Shown here: piece by piece, positions 1-8,853 of the stretch
Layout of the letters: every line of letters starts with the position of its first letter
Numbering within the stretch: position 1 is the first letter of the stretch
Source of the DNA: an uncultured Lachnospiraceae bacterium
GTDB taxonomy: Bacteria > Bacillota > Clostridia > Lachnospirales > Lachnospiraceae
Length of the DNA: 43,674 nt
Direction: 5' to 3'
Assembly (NCBI GenBank): GCA_947176505.1
Contig: CAMWQW010000028.1
Location: 1-43,674, forward strand
Position numbers and translations under genes: made by a program
Notes under the pieces: model-generated
What the model was told of the DNA's origin: nothing
The model's input: the letters and a program-made list of their open reading frames with translations, nothing else
The model's database searches: none

Positions 1-39
1 CAAAATCTAACAGCGGCACAGGCGGCTATTCAGAAATAA
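1..39 (+). CDS. 3' end of a gene entering from the left (partial)
   Basis: Frame 1 reads 12 codons (QNLTAAQAAIQK) and a TAA stop, followed about 20 bases later by a perfect hairpin. The hairpin placed right after the stop is the main reason to think this is a real gene end. The fragment is too short to assign a family. Confidence 0.3.
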   Translation, partial: QNLTAAQAAIQK

Positions 40-60
40 TGCCATAGGAATTTTGTACGA

Positions 61-88
61 TTTGGCAAAACCTCGGACTTTTGCCAAA
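61..88 (+). terminator. Perfect 10-bp hairpin after the left partial gene
   Basis: TTTGGCAAAA and TTTTGCCAAA form a perfect 10-bp stem around an 8-base loop. No long T-run follows; the arm itself supplies the T stretch. It probably ends the transcript of the partial gene at 1-39. Confidence 0.45.
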
Positions 89-372
89 TTGTATGGGTTT
101 TGCCAGAGTGTTTAGAGTTTCACTGAATTGTCTGCAAATGCTGTTGAAATATGGGAGAACACGGAAACCTGCCGAGAGTTTTCGTGATAACATACAGAAT
201 GAGAAATGGGCTGTTCAATGGCTCTTTTATTTTGCTTTTCATTCCCGGAAAATAGTTGTTTCATGCAATCCAATAAAATACGGGAAATTTCTATGGCATA
301 ATTCAATGGGCGCTTTTGCTTTAGCAGGAAAGGCTTTCTGCCGAAGTAATAGGAAACAGCAGAGGGGATGGC

Positions 373-720
373 ATGGCGGCTCTTTCCTGTGCGGAAAAAG
401 ATGGATTTGTGGAAGTCAGCCTGCATGGTGAAAATAATTATACGGAAAGCGCAAGGTACATCCTGGACTGCGAGGGTGTTGTCTGGACATTAAAACGGCA
501 AATTGCAGAGCAATATGCTGGGAAGATTACCGGGGAGGTTCCCGGATACATAACAACATTCCAGACAACCAATGCCATCGAAGGCTTTAACTGCCAGCTT
601 CGGAAGGTGACAAAATCAAAGACCATATTTCCGACAGATGACATCCTATTAAAGATGCTATATCCACCCCTTAAGCAACTATTCACATATCTTATATCAG
701 ATTTTGAGTTTACACAAAAC
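373..720 (+). pseudogene. IS256-family (Mutator-type) transposase remnant, C-terminal end only
   Basis: The fragment keeps the highly conserved C-terminal block of IS256-family transposases, reading TTNAIEGFNCQLRKVTKSK and then FPTDDILLKMLY. The normal protein is about 400 residues, but only about 100 are recognisable here and the catalytic DDE core is missing. Just after it, at 706-720, GAGTTTACACAAAAC resembles the terminal inverted repeat typical of clostridial IS256-type elements, so the right end of the element may survive. Nothing recognisable precedes 373. It is a dead insertion sequence at the left border of the phage-tail element. Confidence 0.7.
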
Positions 721-782
721 TTGAAACGGTTTCCAAAAGGTCCTATTTTAATGAAAATTTTTCTCGTGTTGAACGTAAAAAA

Positions 783-822
783 TAGGGAACATAGAGTGGA
801 TATTTTCACTCTTTGTTCCCTA
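783..822 (-). terminator. Strong terminator closing the tail operon
   Basis: A 16-bp stem with one mismatch (783-798 with 807-822) surrounds an 8-base loop. Read on the minus strand it is followed by TATTTTTTA, the U-tract of an intrinsic terminator. It lies 40 bases beyond the stop of the last tail gene. Confidence 0.8.
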
Positions 823-861
823 AAATGAATGTATTTTATTGGAATGCAGACCAATCAATAA

Positions 862-1461
862 TTAACAGTCGATCACTGCAAAAGTTATATAACCACCAAA
901 CAAATGCACACTTGATTTCCATGTCACTATTCCGGTGGATGAATTATAGGAAATCTGAAAATGTTCTTCTCCATAATTGCCAACGCCAACACTATTACCG
1001 AAGGTCCCTGTTACATCTGCAATGTATACAGCATAATGACCAGCCCCAACATTAAAAGTTCCACTGGTTCCTCCGGGATATAAACTATATCCCATAGTGG
1101 TGATTTCAGGCTCACCCAATTTTTTTGATACTGTATCGGCACCATCCTTGTATACAATATATGGTTTCCCATCGTCGCCAATCTTGATAGAGATAATGCG
1201 ACCATTATCCGTAAATTCATAAAAACGCTCATGCGCTTTATGTGCCATCGACGAGGAAGCACAAATATTTTCAGCATCGAGAGAAAAATCAGAAGTGATT
1301 CCGTTTATGTTCCCGATTTTTTCTTCTGCGGTTCTACCGTCATCAAATTCTACATCAGATGCTTTTGTCCAATAAGACAACCGCTGCCATAATTTGGCTG
1401 CTTTGTCAATTAATCTTCGTTTCACACGTCCGGTTACGATTACTTCATTAACTATTGTCAA
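862..1461 (-). CDS. Distal tail protein or adhesin-like protein, last gene of the tail operon
   Basis: About 199 residues, family not recognised. The ORF is open further upstream, but AAAGGAG lies 8 bases before a TTG at 1459-1461, giving the start MTIVNEVIVTGR; I prefer it because the longer version would run into the terminator hairpin upstream. The N-terminal third is charged and helical. The C-terminal two thirds are rich in Gly, Ser, Thr and aromatic residues with alternating hydrophobic stretches (YSLYPGGTSGTFNVGAGHY), as in beta-rich tips of tail fibres. Its position at the far 3' end of the tail module fits a tip or receptor-binding role. It is separated from the preceding gene by a terminator-like hairpin, so it may be made in smaller amounts. 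Function is inferred from position only. Confidence 0.55.
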   Translation of the reverse strand: MTIVNEVIVTGRVKRRLIDKAAKLWQRLSYWTKASDVEFDDGRTAEEKIGNINGITSDFSLDAENICASSSMAHKAHERFYEFTDNGRIISIKIGDDGKPYIVYKDGADTVSKKLGEPEITTMGYSLYPGGTSGTFNVGAGHYAVYIADVTGTFGNSVGVGNYGEEHFQISYNSSTGIVTWKSSVHLFGGYITFAVIDC

Positions 1462-1483
1462 TTTTAAATCTCCTTTCAGAAAA

Positions 1484-1514
1484 ATGAGTGTCCGGCATAG
1501 CGCATGGACACTCA
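1484..1514 (-). terminator. Intercistronic terminator before the last tail gene
   Basis: GAGTGTCC and GGACACTC form a perfect 8-bp stem (extendable to 9) around a 12-base loop. On the minus strand it is followed by ATTTTTCTG. It lies between two tail genes read in the same direction and probably attenuates the downstream one. Confidence 0.6.
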
Positions 1515-1546
1515 AGATTAAATGGTATTAAGTTTCACTTAGTATC

Positions 1547-1879
1547 TTATATCCAAAACATACCTTCTTCTATGTCTGGTGCGCTTTCATCAATAGAATC
1601 ATCTGCATCAAAATGGACAAATTGTTTCTTTATTGGTGGTTTTTGATGCAGATAATCCTGCAGGTTATAGATACGGTTTTCAATGGCATTAAAAAAGTCA
1701 GCAAAGTATCCGTAGACCCCGTTCTGCTGATTGATATACTGACTTGCCAGCGTATATTTTTCTTGAGATATCAATTCATTATAGGCATTGATAATATCCG
1801 CTTTTTCTAAATCGTTATCCTGAAAAAATATCATCTTATCAATCCCGTCAGGATAATGTGATGTAACATTGCATAACAT
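1547..1879 (-). CDS. Small tail-module protein with acidic C-terminal tag (copy 2)
   Basis: About 110 residues. I start it at the ATG at 1879 because GGAGTG lies about 8 bases upstream, overlapping the stop region of the gene before it; a longer frame exists but has no ribosome site. The body is helical (NAYNELISQEKYTLASQYI) and the C-terminus is acidic, ending DIEEGMFWI. It resembles its neighbour at 1887-2213 in length, helical core and tail, so the two look like tandem paralogues. No catalytic motif is visible. A role in assembly or fibre attachment is inference from position. Confidence 0.6.
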   Translation of the reverse strand: MLCNVTSHYPDGIDKMIFFQDNDLEKADIINAYNELISQEKYTLASQYINQQNGVYGYFADFFNAIENRIYNLQDYLHQKPPIKKQFVHFDADDSIDESAPDIEEGMFWI

Positions 1880-1886
1880 TATAAAA

Positions 1887-2213
1887 TCACACTCCAATCC
1901 ATATATCGCCCTCTTCACAGTAATCGGGTTCTTCGTCATCAAAATATATCTGCTGCTGTATTTTTAATGCATATCGCTGTGTATTATAGATTTCTTCCTC
2001 CCAAGTCCTGAAAGTGACGGCATCTATAACGTATTGAGCAAGAGTATCTTTATTGGCATCAATGATACGGGAAGCTTGGTTTTGAAGTCCCTGAGCGCGA
2101 AGAGAGTTGATTTGATTGATAATGGGTGCGATGTTATCATCTATGTTTTTGAAGTTGTGTTTAGTGATTTTTTGATTTGGGAAATTACTAAATTCTGTTT
2201 CGTATTGTGACAT
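1887..2213 (-). CDS. Small tail-module protein with acidic C-terminal tag (copy 1)
   Basis: A 108-residue, mostly helical protein that ends in the acidic stretch YFDDEEPDYCEEGDIWIGV. The same kind of ending (FDDEEP...DIWFG) closes the 407-residue tail protein at 7283-8506, and a weaker version closes the downstream paralogue. The ribosome site of the next gene lies within its last codons, so the two are probably translationally coupled. I do not recognise a family. Small helical proteins after the fibres in tail modules are often fibre-assembly or attachment factors, but that is only inference here. Confidence 0.6.
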   Translation of the reverse strand: MSQYETEFSNFPNQKITKHNFKNIDDNIAPIINQINSLRAQGLQNQASRIIDANKDTLAQYVIDAVTFRTWEEEIYNTQRYALKIQQQIYFDDEEPDYCEEGDIWIGV

Positions 2214-2282
2214 ACATTTTATATCTCCTATGCATTATTTGGAATTTAATATACTATGTACATATTATTTTTTCATACTTTA

Positions 2283-3347
2283 TTAAGGGTATAATTCAAA
2301 AATGCAACTTTGTAAATCAAAGCCATATAGATAATTTTGTGTAACAGATGGTGTATAAATGTAGAAATACTCTAAACTTTCAAAACTACTTATATCAATT
2401 TCTATATTTTCTAAATTGATTATAGTTTTAACACCAATAGAATCAATAGTTCCCCCAAATTCTTGTATTTTTAGTGTTCTTCCATTTTTTTTACCGTAAA
2501 ATTGAAAATATACATTTCTATTACTAGCTTCTCTTGTTTTTGAGCCAGTAAAACATAATGATTTTATAATCATTTTTTTAGCTTTTTTTATTGGAAAATA
2601 AAAACGGAATTCTGCTGATTGTAAATTAATTATCATATTAAAATAGAAATTGCAAATTAGTGGCGATTCGATATTACCAGTTTCTTCTGACGATATACCT
2701 TTAATATTCTCAGCCATTATCTCAAATGTATCTGTTGCTTCAGTATTCACACCTTTGTCAGTAATAGCAGAAGCAACTAACTGTTTTCCATTACTGACAG
2801 ATTGAAAAACCTCTTTAACAACTAATGCGTCTACAAGTTTTCCTTCGGTAGTATTTCCATTAATTGATTCGATATTTTTTAGAATATCTGTCTGGTTGAC
2901 TTTATTTCTAATTGCAGTGTCTAATGCTTCTACAACCGCTTCATTTTCTTCAATAGCATCAGCAATCTTTTTTAGTGTGTCAAGAGTTTCAGGAGCATCA
3001 TTAATCAAAGGCGTAATCTTTATATCCGTATAGAGATTTGATTGTGTCACAGCTTCACTAATTGCATTTTGCTGTGCGAATGAAACAGGCTTATCTAAAT
3101 CAGATGTATTATCAACATTATTTAAACCAATATCATTTTTATCAAGTCCATGCGGATTGGTTTTGTCGGTTATATGCTTGCTTAATGCTTCCTTAGTAGC
3201 AAGCAATTCATCTTGGCTTTGATTTTTCATTTCTAATTTGTGAAGCTCAGAGTCGATTATATCATTATTTTTGTTTACTACTGCTATATTATATTTTTCT
3301 GTTGATATGGGCTTTTCTAAATGTTTATATGGTGTATATGCAGCCAT
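2283..3347 (-). CDS. Tail fibre / receptor-binding protein A
   Basis: A 354-residue fibre-like protein. The first ~60 residues, including the blocks NKNNDIIDSELHKLE and KNQSQDELLATKEAL, are nearly the same as in the second fibre at 3675-4514 and probably form the tail-attachment domain. Next comes the classic fibre repeat motif HITDKTNPHGL with NVDNTSDLDKP, seen in many phage fibres of Firmicutes. A helical neck follows, then a beta-rich C-terminal head (from ~residue 225) unrelated to the other fibre. AGGAGG lies 5-6 bases before the ATG and overlaps the stop of a vestigial upstream frame. The head likely decides the target cell surface (inference). Confidence 0.75.
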   Translation of the reverse strand: MAAYTPYKHLEKPISTEKYNIAVVNKNNDIIDSELHKLEMKNQSQDELLATKEALSKHITDKTNPHGLDKNDIGLNNVDNTSDLDKPVSFAQQNAISEAVTQSNLYTDIKITPLINDAPETLDTLKKIADAIEENEAVVEALDTAIRNKVNQTDILKNIESINGNTTEGKLVDALVVKEVFQSVSNGKQLVASAITDKGVNTEATDTFEIMAENIKGISSEETGNIESPLICNFYFNMIINLQSAEFRFYFPIKKAKKMIIKSLCFTGSKTREASNRNVYFQFYGKKNGRTLKIQEFGGTIDSIGVKTIINLENIEIDISSFESLEYFYIYTPSVTQNYLYGFDLQSCIFELYP

Positions 3348-3674
3348 TTAATCCTCCTCGTTCATTTGATTTAACAAATACAAACGAATTATAAAATCAC
3401 TATCAGCTTTTGCGTACTTCAAGATATATTTATACTACCTTTTGTAGCGTCAAACCAGTCAAAAACCTTCTTCGTTTGTAAGTTCACTTACAGCATTGCA
3501 AACTTAGGTGAAAATTTATTAGAATTATTCTGCCATTCTGAATGGTTGGCATCTCAATGTCGAGAATAAGATTTTCATATACCCAACAATGATTCTGTAC
3601 TCACTTTGAAGTGGAATCAATTTGTAATTTCTGAGTTATTGTTTATAATTAGTTTTTTAGTTATTATATCTTCC
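3348..3674 (-). other. 327-base gap between the two fibres, with a possible gene remnant
   Basis: No intact gene. Minus-strand reading shows an open tail of ~25 codons (...YAKADSDFIIRLYLLNQMNEED) whose TAA stop overlaps the ATG of fibre A as TAAATG. That is the usual sign of a translationally coupled upstream gene. Further upstream the same frame has several stops. This suggests a fibre-cluster gene lost all but its 3' end. Two short hairpins (CCATTC/GAATGG and GTAAG/CTTAC) are also present; I assign them no function. Confidence 0.35.
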
Positions 3675-4514
3675 TTAATTGAACTGGACATTGTTAATAG
3701 TTGCTGTAGTAGTTCCAGTTTTTATTCCTGAATTTGAACAGCGTAATTCAAATTGTAATGTTGTGCTATTGGACACATCTATTATAGTATTGTTAGATAG
3801 AGTACCAGACTTACCATCATCCGTTTTATATATGACACTAGCGGTATGTCCTCCCGCAATAGAAAAACTTATATTTTGAACCGAAACATTGTTTTGACGA
3901 GATACATCAAAGATTATATTTGATAGTGAATACTCTCCACCATTCCAAATGTTTCTTGTATAAAGAACAAGTTTTATTGTTGTAATAGAGAATCCTGAAG
4001 CTTTGCTAAAAGGGATAACTGTATCTGCACCTGTCCAATCCCTAAAGTGTAAGCTTCCGTCAGCACCTTTATATACACTCATTTGTGCACCTTTATCATC
4101 GAGCGCTTTTCCTTGCACTGCATCAAGCGCAGTCCCAGCAACGGTAGCTGTTAGATTGTTTGTAATGGATGTTTTATTTGCACCAGACGCAATACCTTCC
4201 AGCTTCTCATTTTTTTCGTTCGTAAAATCATTAGTAGAAAGTCCTTTTCCGGAAATCTTATCTACTTTGTCTGCTGCAAGTCCTGAGATGAGAAGGCGCA
4301 TGTCACCGTGAGATGAATCAGAAGTGTTATGGGTAGATAATTTTGAATCTAATGCTTCCTTAGTAGCAAGCAATTCATCTTGGCTTTGATTTTTTATTTC
4401 AAGTTTATGCAACTCAGAGTCAATCACCATACTATTTTTATTTGCCACACTTACACTATATTTCTCATTACTTTTTGGTAATTCAAGAGATTTGTATACG
4501 GTAAAATCAGCCAT
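3675..4514 (-). CDS. Tail fibre / receptor-binding protein B
   Basis: A 279-residue paralogue of fibre A. Its N-terminal ~55 residues (NKNSMVIDSELHKLE, KNQSQDELLATKEAL) match fibre A, and about 43 bp of the DNA there are identical. The middle contains SLHFRDWTGADTVIPFSKASGF, a short beta module common in clostridial phage fibres. The C-terminal ~100 residues are Ser/Thr/Asn-rich and beta-like, with no similarity to fibre A. A good ribosome site (AAGGAGGAATTGA) precedes the ATG. Two fibres on one attachment module suggest two target specificities (inference). Confidence 0.75.
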   Translation of the reverse strand: MADFTVYKSLELPKSNEKYSVSVANKNSMVIDSELHKLEIKNQSQDELLATKEALDSKLSTHNTSDSSHGDMRLLISGLAADKVDKISGKGLSTNDFTNEKNEKLEGIASGANKTSITNNLTATVAGTALDAVQGKALDDKGAQMSVYKGADGSLHFRDWTGADTVIPFSKASGFSITTIKLVLYTRNIWNGGEYSLSNIIFDVSRQNNVSVQNISFSIAGGHTASVIYKTDDGKSGTLSNNTIIDVSNSTTLQFELRCSNSGIKTGTTTATINNVQFN

Positions 4515-4581
4515 TCAATTCCTCCTTCCATAATGAATGAAGACCCATCATTATGACAGGTCTTTAAAAAGCTTATAGCAT

Positions 4582-6351
4582 TTACAATTCATCCTCGCTA
4601 ACGGTAGAGGCAAGCTCCTCATGTGTATACTTACCCATTACACCATGACTAAATTCACACAATACCTTATGAGTGCCTTTTTCTGTAAGCAGCGTTTCAT
4701 ACAGCGGATAAAATCTGTACATAGTTATTGTTGTTGTATATCCGGCAAAATCATGAGAGATGGAAGAAATGATATATTGCTGTTCCCTGTCGGAATCGCT
4801 GCGCTTATATGACACCTTCTTATTCACATCAAGAAAGGGTAGTAGGGCAGTGGTAATGGTAATATTATCCGTCAATCTGCAATTCTTCCAATTTTCCCAC
4901 TTCGCCCTGTCTGCGGCAAGGTCATCAGAGGTGATATTTTCAAATTCTCCACTGACTTTGATATCGGGTATTTCACCTAATTTTTCTACCGTAAAAGGCG
5001 AGTTTGCGATGATCGTCATATCAACACGTTCGCAGTTATAAAATTTCTGAAAATATTCTTTCGAATATAATTCATATTCTTTACCGTCAGACCCGGTCAC
5101 AAATGTTCCGCTTTTTTTCCCGGTGGTTAGGACATTCATTGCGTGAACCTGCCATTGTCCCAGTAAGTATGCTCTGACGACATCTTGTCCGTCTATGCGC
5201 TTTTTCTTTATTTTAAAGGCATATATTTCATTTGCTTTCAGTTCATTGGCTTTAATTGGTTCTTCATTAGCCTCGTTCAAAATAGGAATAGCACTCAAAC
5301 CATTTATATTTAGCTTAGGACCCGCTTGATTGGCAGAGGGGATTTTTAATGCAATTACATCACCATTATAATATCCTTCTTCATAACCGGAAATGGTAGA
5401 AGAGTATGTATTATTTGAATAGGAACACTTTTCACTATAAAAATCGGTGTCGATAACTTGTCCCCATACTTCGCAGATATTTCTCACGGTAGTCATATCA
5501 ACAGATGTATTTTCAGATATTAATACTCTCTGTAAAAAATTATTGTCCACATAAATATCATCTTCGTAGCACATAGGTTTTAGCTGGCATATAAATGTAT
5601 TGGTTTCCATATCAAAGAACATCTCATAATTGGGATACAAATCACGAAAAGTAGTGAGAATGGAAAGAACACTGCATCCGGCAGAAAATTCTTGGTCAAA
5701 CGGTATCGCATTCCATGTCTCGTGATTTTCCCGGTATTGCTGCCAGCCTTCATTATAATCGGGCAGAGCCATATATCCGCCGATATCATCAATCCTGTGG
5801 TTTGTGATATGCGCTAATCGTTCCAGCGTTTCGATGACGGCATTGCGGATTATGTTGTATTCAATGACTTCACCAGTCTCTTCATTTTCTTTGTAAGCGG
5901 GATAGCTGATGATTAATGTGCCTAACTGACCATTTTTGGTGCCATCTAATTTCTTCATAAAATCAGCACAATTAACTGACAGGCTGTCTGCGGTTGCATC
6001 ATATGTTCCGGATGTATCGGTATAAACATAATAGCCGAGAGGGTAGTATTTATATTGTTTCGTTCTTGCATTATATAAACCGACTGATATCCGGATGTCT
6101 TTGTTAAGCCATAACAGGCTGTTTTCTGTAAGTTTTATTTTATCTTTTGGTGTGGGTTGAATGACGAAACTGGCAGTACGCCGTATATCCGATTCTCCGG
6201 ATATCGACACGCTGCCGCCGGTTAAACCACAGTTAAGGGTATCTATGATTTTTTGACCGGAATCTAATACCTCTATTTTTAATCTCAGATGAGGGTCTGC
6301 TGAGTGTTGGAGAACGATCAGCAGATCCTCTTGCGTGATCATATCTGCCAT
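4582..6351 (-). CDS. Tail hub / baseplate-like protein (DUF5048-like)
   Basis: About 589 residues counted from the ATG at 6351, which overlaps the stop of the preceding gene by one base (TAATG), with GGTGG upstream. The N-terminal region with GLTGGSVSISGESDIRRTASFVIQP matches what I recall of DUF5048, a tail protein of clostridial phages that precedes fibre genes. The middle is a mixed alpha/beta domain like tail-hub proteins, and the C-terminal domain (ITTALLPFLDVNKKVSYKR, YIISSISHDFAGYTTTITMYRFYP) has the pattern of gp27-like hub domains. It probably forms the ring at the tail tip to which the fibres attach. The family name rests on memory of the motif and was not searched. Confidence 0.7.
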   Translation of the reverse strand: MADMITQEDLLIVLQHSADPHLRLKIEVLDSGQKIIDTLNCGLTGGSVSISGESDIRRTASFVIQPTPKDKIKLTENSLLWLNKDIRISVGLYNARTKQYKYYPLGYYVYTDTSGTYDATADSLSVNCADFMKKLDGTKNGQLGTLIISYPAYKENEETGEVIEYNIIRNAVIETLERLAHITNHRIDDIGGYMALPDYNEGWQQYRENHETWNAIPFDQEFSAGCSVLSILTTFRDLYPNYEMFFDMETNTFICQLKPMCYEDDIYVDNNFLQRVLISENTSVDMTTVRNICEVWGQVIDTDFYSEKCSYSNNTYSSTISGYEEGYYNGDVIALKIPSANQAGPKLNINGLSAIPILNEANEEPIKANELKANEIYAFKIKKKRIDGQDVVRAYLLGQWQVHAMNVLTTGKKSGTFVTGSDGKEYELYSKEYFQKFYNCERVDMTIIANSPFTVEKLGEIPDIKVSGEFENITSDDLAADRAKWENWKNCRLTDNITITTALLPFLDVNKKVSYKRSDSDREQQYIISSISHDFAGYTTTITMYRFYPLYETLLTEKGTHKVLCEFSHGVMGKYTHEELASTVSEDEL

Positions 6352-7277
6352 TATTGATTCCACCATTCCGGTTCGACATTTGAAAATCCAAGATAATACA
6401 AATCTTCCTCAGAGTTGACATCTCCAACTTCAACCCACGACCATGATATCTCACGGTCGTTATATGTTTGATTTGCAATATCGGCAGGATTGGGTGTGAT
6501 TTGTACCAGCCATAATCTGCCGTCAGGAAGTTTTAAAATCTTAGGAATACTGTCACAGATAAAATCCATAAACTCTCTCTGATATTTGATGCGTGTATAA
6601 TCTTGTCCGCTGTCGTAAGCAAATTCGCAGGAGTCCTCATCTAACGGAACAAACGAACCTTTGCAGCTTCCGGTATCATAATTGGCAATCGTATTTCTGA
6701 CAAAAATAGGATACTTATTGTGCAGTAATTCTACGGTGGAAGAGGGGATATTACGCGTTGTGTCACAGAATCCGTCTGTAATCTCTGTTCCCCAGACAGT
6801 ATTGCCTTCGACCAAGAACATTTTACTGAATTTTGATACGACCTTGGTGATTGCATAGGTGCCTTCACATCCGTACATAACATTTGTGACGGCGTATTCT
6901 ACAGGTTCATCAGATGCAACGAAATAATCGGGATAATTTATAACAAAATCTTCAATCGAATCCACTTTTTTCACGGCGATGGTTTTCCATTCAAAATGTC
7001 CTTCCGTTCTGCTTTTCAAAATAATATGTGAAGTGGTTTCTAAACTCCAATCTATATTACCCGCGTTAGTAGTATTATTAAATTTAGCCCACAGAATAGT
7101 GTCAAAATCCCATTGCATGGGACACTCGTGACTTAACTCGAAATCGGTTGCTTTTGTGATATACAGATCATCATATATCCCGTTCTTTAGTTCCACGTAA
7201 TTAATATTTTCTATGCCGGTAGGCGTAAGAGCACACGCTGATTCGCCACCGACAAAATTACTTCCGCATATAAACAT
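6351..7277 (-). CDS. Distal-tail-like structural protein
   Basis: A 308-residue protein, coupled to the hub gene by a one-base stop/start overlap. It begins LTPTGIENINYVELKNGIYDDLYITKATDF and contains paired beta blocks (GRLWLVQITPNPAD, EISWSWVEVGDVNSEEDLYYLGF). That arrangement is typical of Dit-type proteins or adaptors between tube and hub. There is no signal peptide, membrane segment or enzyme motif. Position directly upstream of the hub supports a distal-tail role. Confidence is good that it is a tail structural protein and lower for the exact part. Confidence 0.6.
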   Translation of the reverse strand: MFICGSNFVGGESACALTPTGIENINYVELKNGIYDDLYITKATDFELSHECPMQWDFDTILWAKFNNTTNAGNIDWSLETTSHIILKSRTEGHFEWKTIAVKKVDSIEDFVINYPDYFVASDEPVEYAVTNVMYGCEGTYAITKVVSKFSKMFLVEGNTVWGTEITDGFCDTTRNIPSSTVELLHNKYPIFVRNTIANYDTGSCKGSFVPLDEDSCEFAYDSGQDYTRIKYQREFMDFICDSIPKILKLPDGRLWLVQITPNPADIANQTYNDREISWSWVEVGDVNSEEDLYYLGFSNVEPEWWNQ

Positions 7278-7282
7278 ATGCT

Positions 7283-8506
7283 CTAATCACCTCCTCCAAA
7301 CCATATATCATCTGGTTCTGCGTTTATTGGTTCTTCATCATCAAAGTATTCTGTGAAATCCTCCCTGTTGATGACATGTATTTCTTCATCCGTATTGATC
7401 CAAGTATCATAATTGTTCATTAGCTTTTGCAAAGGACGTGTTGAGCCATACCACATATTTCCGTTTTCTGTACTGAATCCGAGTTCAATAAATACTTTAA
7501 GCTCATAAACATTATTTTTGCGCCTGATGGCAATCGTGACCATATCAGTATTATTAAAGACCTGCGGGTCTGAATATAATAAATAATTACCTATGCCGTT
7601 AGGAACCATCAGTCTGAACCGCAGATTGTCATCATTGTATATTCGTGAGCTCAGCGTGAGCCCGGAAGTTCCGTTGCTCATTTTAAAAATATCAGCATTC
7701 TGCCAGAGGTTTATTCCGCGAATCAGCACTGTGAAATCGTCTTCGATCAGAAAACCTTCATCATAATACAGTGTCTTGTCTCTTAAATCTATCATTCCGT
7801 CTATATATTCAAAGCTGTCTGTGCCATTGTACTGGATGATGACCAGATTCGTTGCGACCTGTATACATCCCTGTGATGGGATAGGAGTAGCATAGATACG
7901 CGCATAGGTATTGGGATTTTCATATTTTACGGTAATTTCGGTATAACCGGTATCCAGTTCCATTCCATTGACTGTAACGCCGACACATCTTACATAGTAG
8001 ACCGTGTTATTATCGAGTCCTTTATATGTGTAACTGATATCCTGATCATCGGTCATTTCGTTACTTTCGAGCAGCAGCTTGTTGGATGCATCATATAAGT
8101 AAAACACATATTTGCTTATATCTTCCCAATCTTCTGAGTAATAATGGACAGTGGCAGTGAATGACGAGTTTGTAATGACCGGATTCTCACTTAGAGCTTC
8201 GAAATAGAAATCAGGTGTTGCAAATGTGTAGAAGAGAACTTTGTTGGACAGAGCGGACGGTGTGTTTTCTACATCATACGTCTGTGCCTGTATCGTATAT
8301 TTTTTGCCGTTAGATAGAGTATGGGCGGGTATCGTATGTTTCAATGCATACGATGATATCATGTCGTCAAACACAAGATTGTTTGTATCGTTGTCACATA
8401 TGATAATCCGGTTCGCATGAGCGCGGTTCCCCATCCATGAAAGTGTGACTTCGTAGTCTTTGTTAGCATCAAACGGCTGGATGCGCATAACGGTAGGTTT
8501 TGCCAT
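7283..8506 (-). CDS. Fibronectin-III-like tail protein with a lectin-like domain
   Basis: A 407-residue protein. Residues ~1-95 and ~100-190 look like two fibronectin type III domains (pattern W/Y...L...Y.v.v with NGKKYTIQAQTYD and DNNTVYYVRCVGV). The second half (~190-380) is beta-rich and has a concanavalin/laminin-G-like flavour, compatible with carbohydrate binding. It ends in an acidic tag, FDDEEPINAEPDDIWFGGGD, shared in form with the small protein at 1887-2213. Only 5 bases separate it from the next gene. FnIII domains are frequent on phage tail surfaces, where they help adhesion to glycans. Function is inferred. Confidence 0.6.
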   Translation of the reverse strand: MAKPTVMRIQPFDANKDYEVTLSWMGNRAHANRIIICDNDTNNLVFDDMISSYALKHTIPAHTLSNGKKYTIQAQTYDVENTPSALSNKVLFYTFATPDFYFEALSENPVITNSSFTATVHYYSEDWEDISKYVFYLYDASNKLLLESNEMTDDQDISYTYKGLDNNTVYYVRCVGVTVNGMELDTGYTEITVKYENPNTYARIYATPIPSQGCIQVATNLVIIQYNGTDSFEYIDGMIDLRDKTLYYDEGFLIEDDFTVLIRGINLWQNADIFKMSNGTSGLTLSSRIYNDDNLRFRLMVPNGIGNYLLYSDPQVFNNTDMVTIAIRRKNNVYELKVFIELGFSTENGNMWYGSTRPLQKLMNNYDTWINTDEEIHVINREDFTEYFDDEEPINAEPDDIWFGGGD

Positions 8507-8564
8507 TATATCACCTTCTTCCTGTTGTTGGTTTGCTATTTATTTGGATACATTTTAACGCGGG

Positions 8565-8822
8565 CTATATTACACCGCAGATGTGGAGCCTCTTTAAATT
8601 ACCAAGAGGCTCCTTTACCCATACTCGCTGCATGGCATGTAATTGCAGTCCCGGTATGCAGCATCCGACGGTCCGCTCATTGCCAGCTTCATCCAGAACC
8701 ACATAGCCTTTCGGGGTAATCTCTTTTATAACGGACTCATAGGTTCTGTCTACTCTGCAATTTGCAATGCTCCGGTCAACCATAGTCCGGATTGACCTTA
8801 GAATTTCTGATTTGTAATCCAT
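8565..8822 (-). CDS. Small conserved tail protein, possibly OB-like
   Basis: An 85-residue protein between tape measure and tail-tip genes. It has a basic helical N-terminus (SIRTMVDRSIANCRVDRTYESVIKEI) followed by a compact beta pattern (GYVVLDEAGNERTVGCCIPG, then QRVWVKEPLGNLKRLHICGVI). Similar small proteins lie at this place in several clostridial phages. The VWVKEPLGN segment recalls OB-fold or spike-like modules, but I cannot name a family. Confidence 0.6.
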   Translation of the reverse strand: MDYKSEILRSIRTMVDRSIANCRVDRTYESVIKEITPKGYVVLDEAGNERTVGCCIPGLQLHAMQRVWVKEPLGNLKRLHICGVI

Positions 8823-8853
8823 TTTTGATTATCACTTCCTTGGATTTATTTTT

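Noticed and set aside
112..426. Open frames on both strands left of the transposase remnant
   Set aside because: No ribosome site, no recognisable motif, and the two frames shadow each other; I treat the stretch as unassigned flanking DNA.
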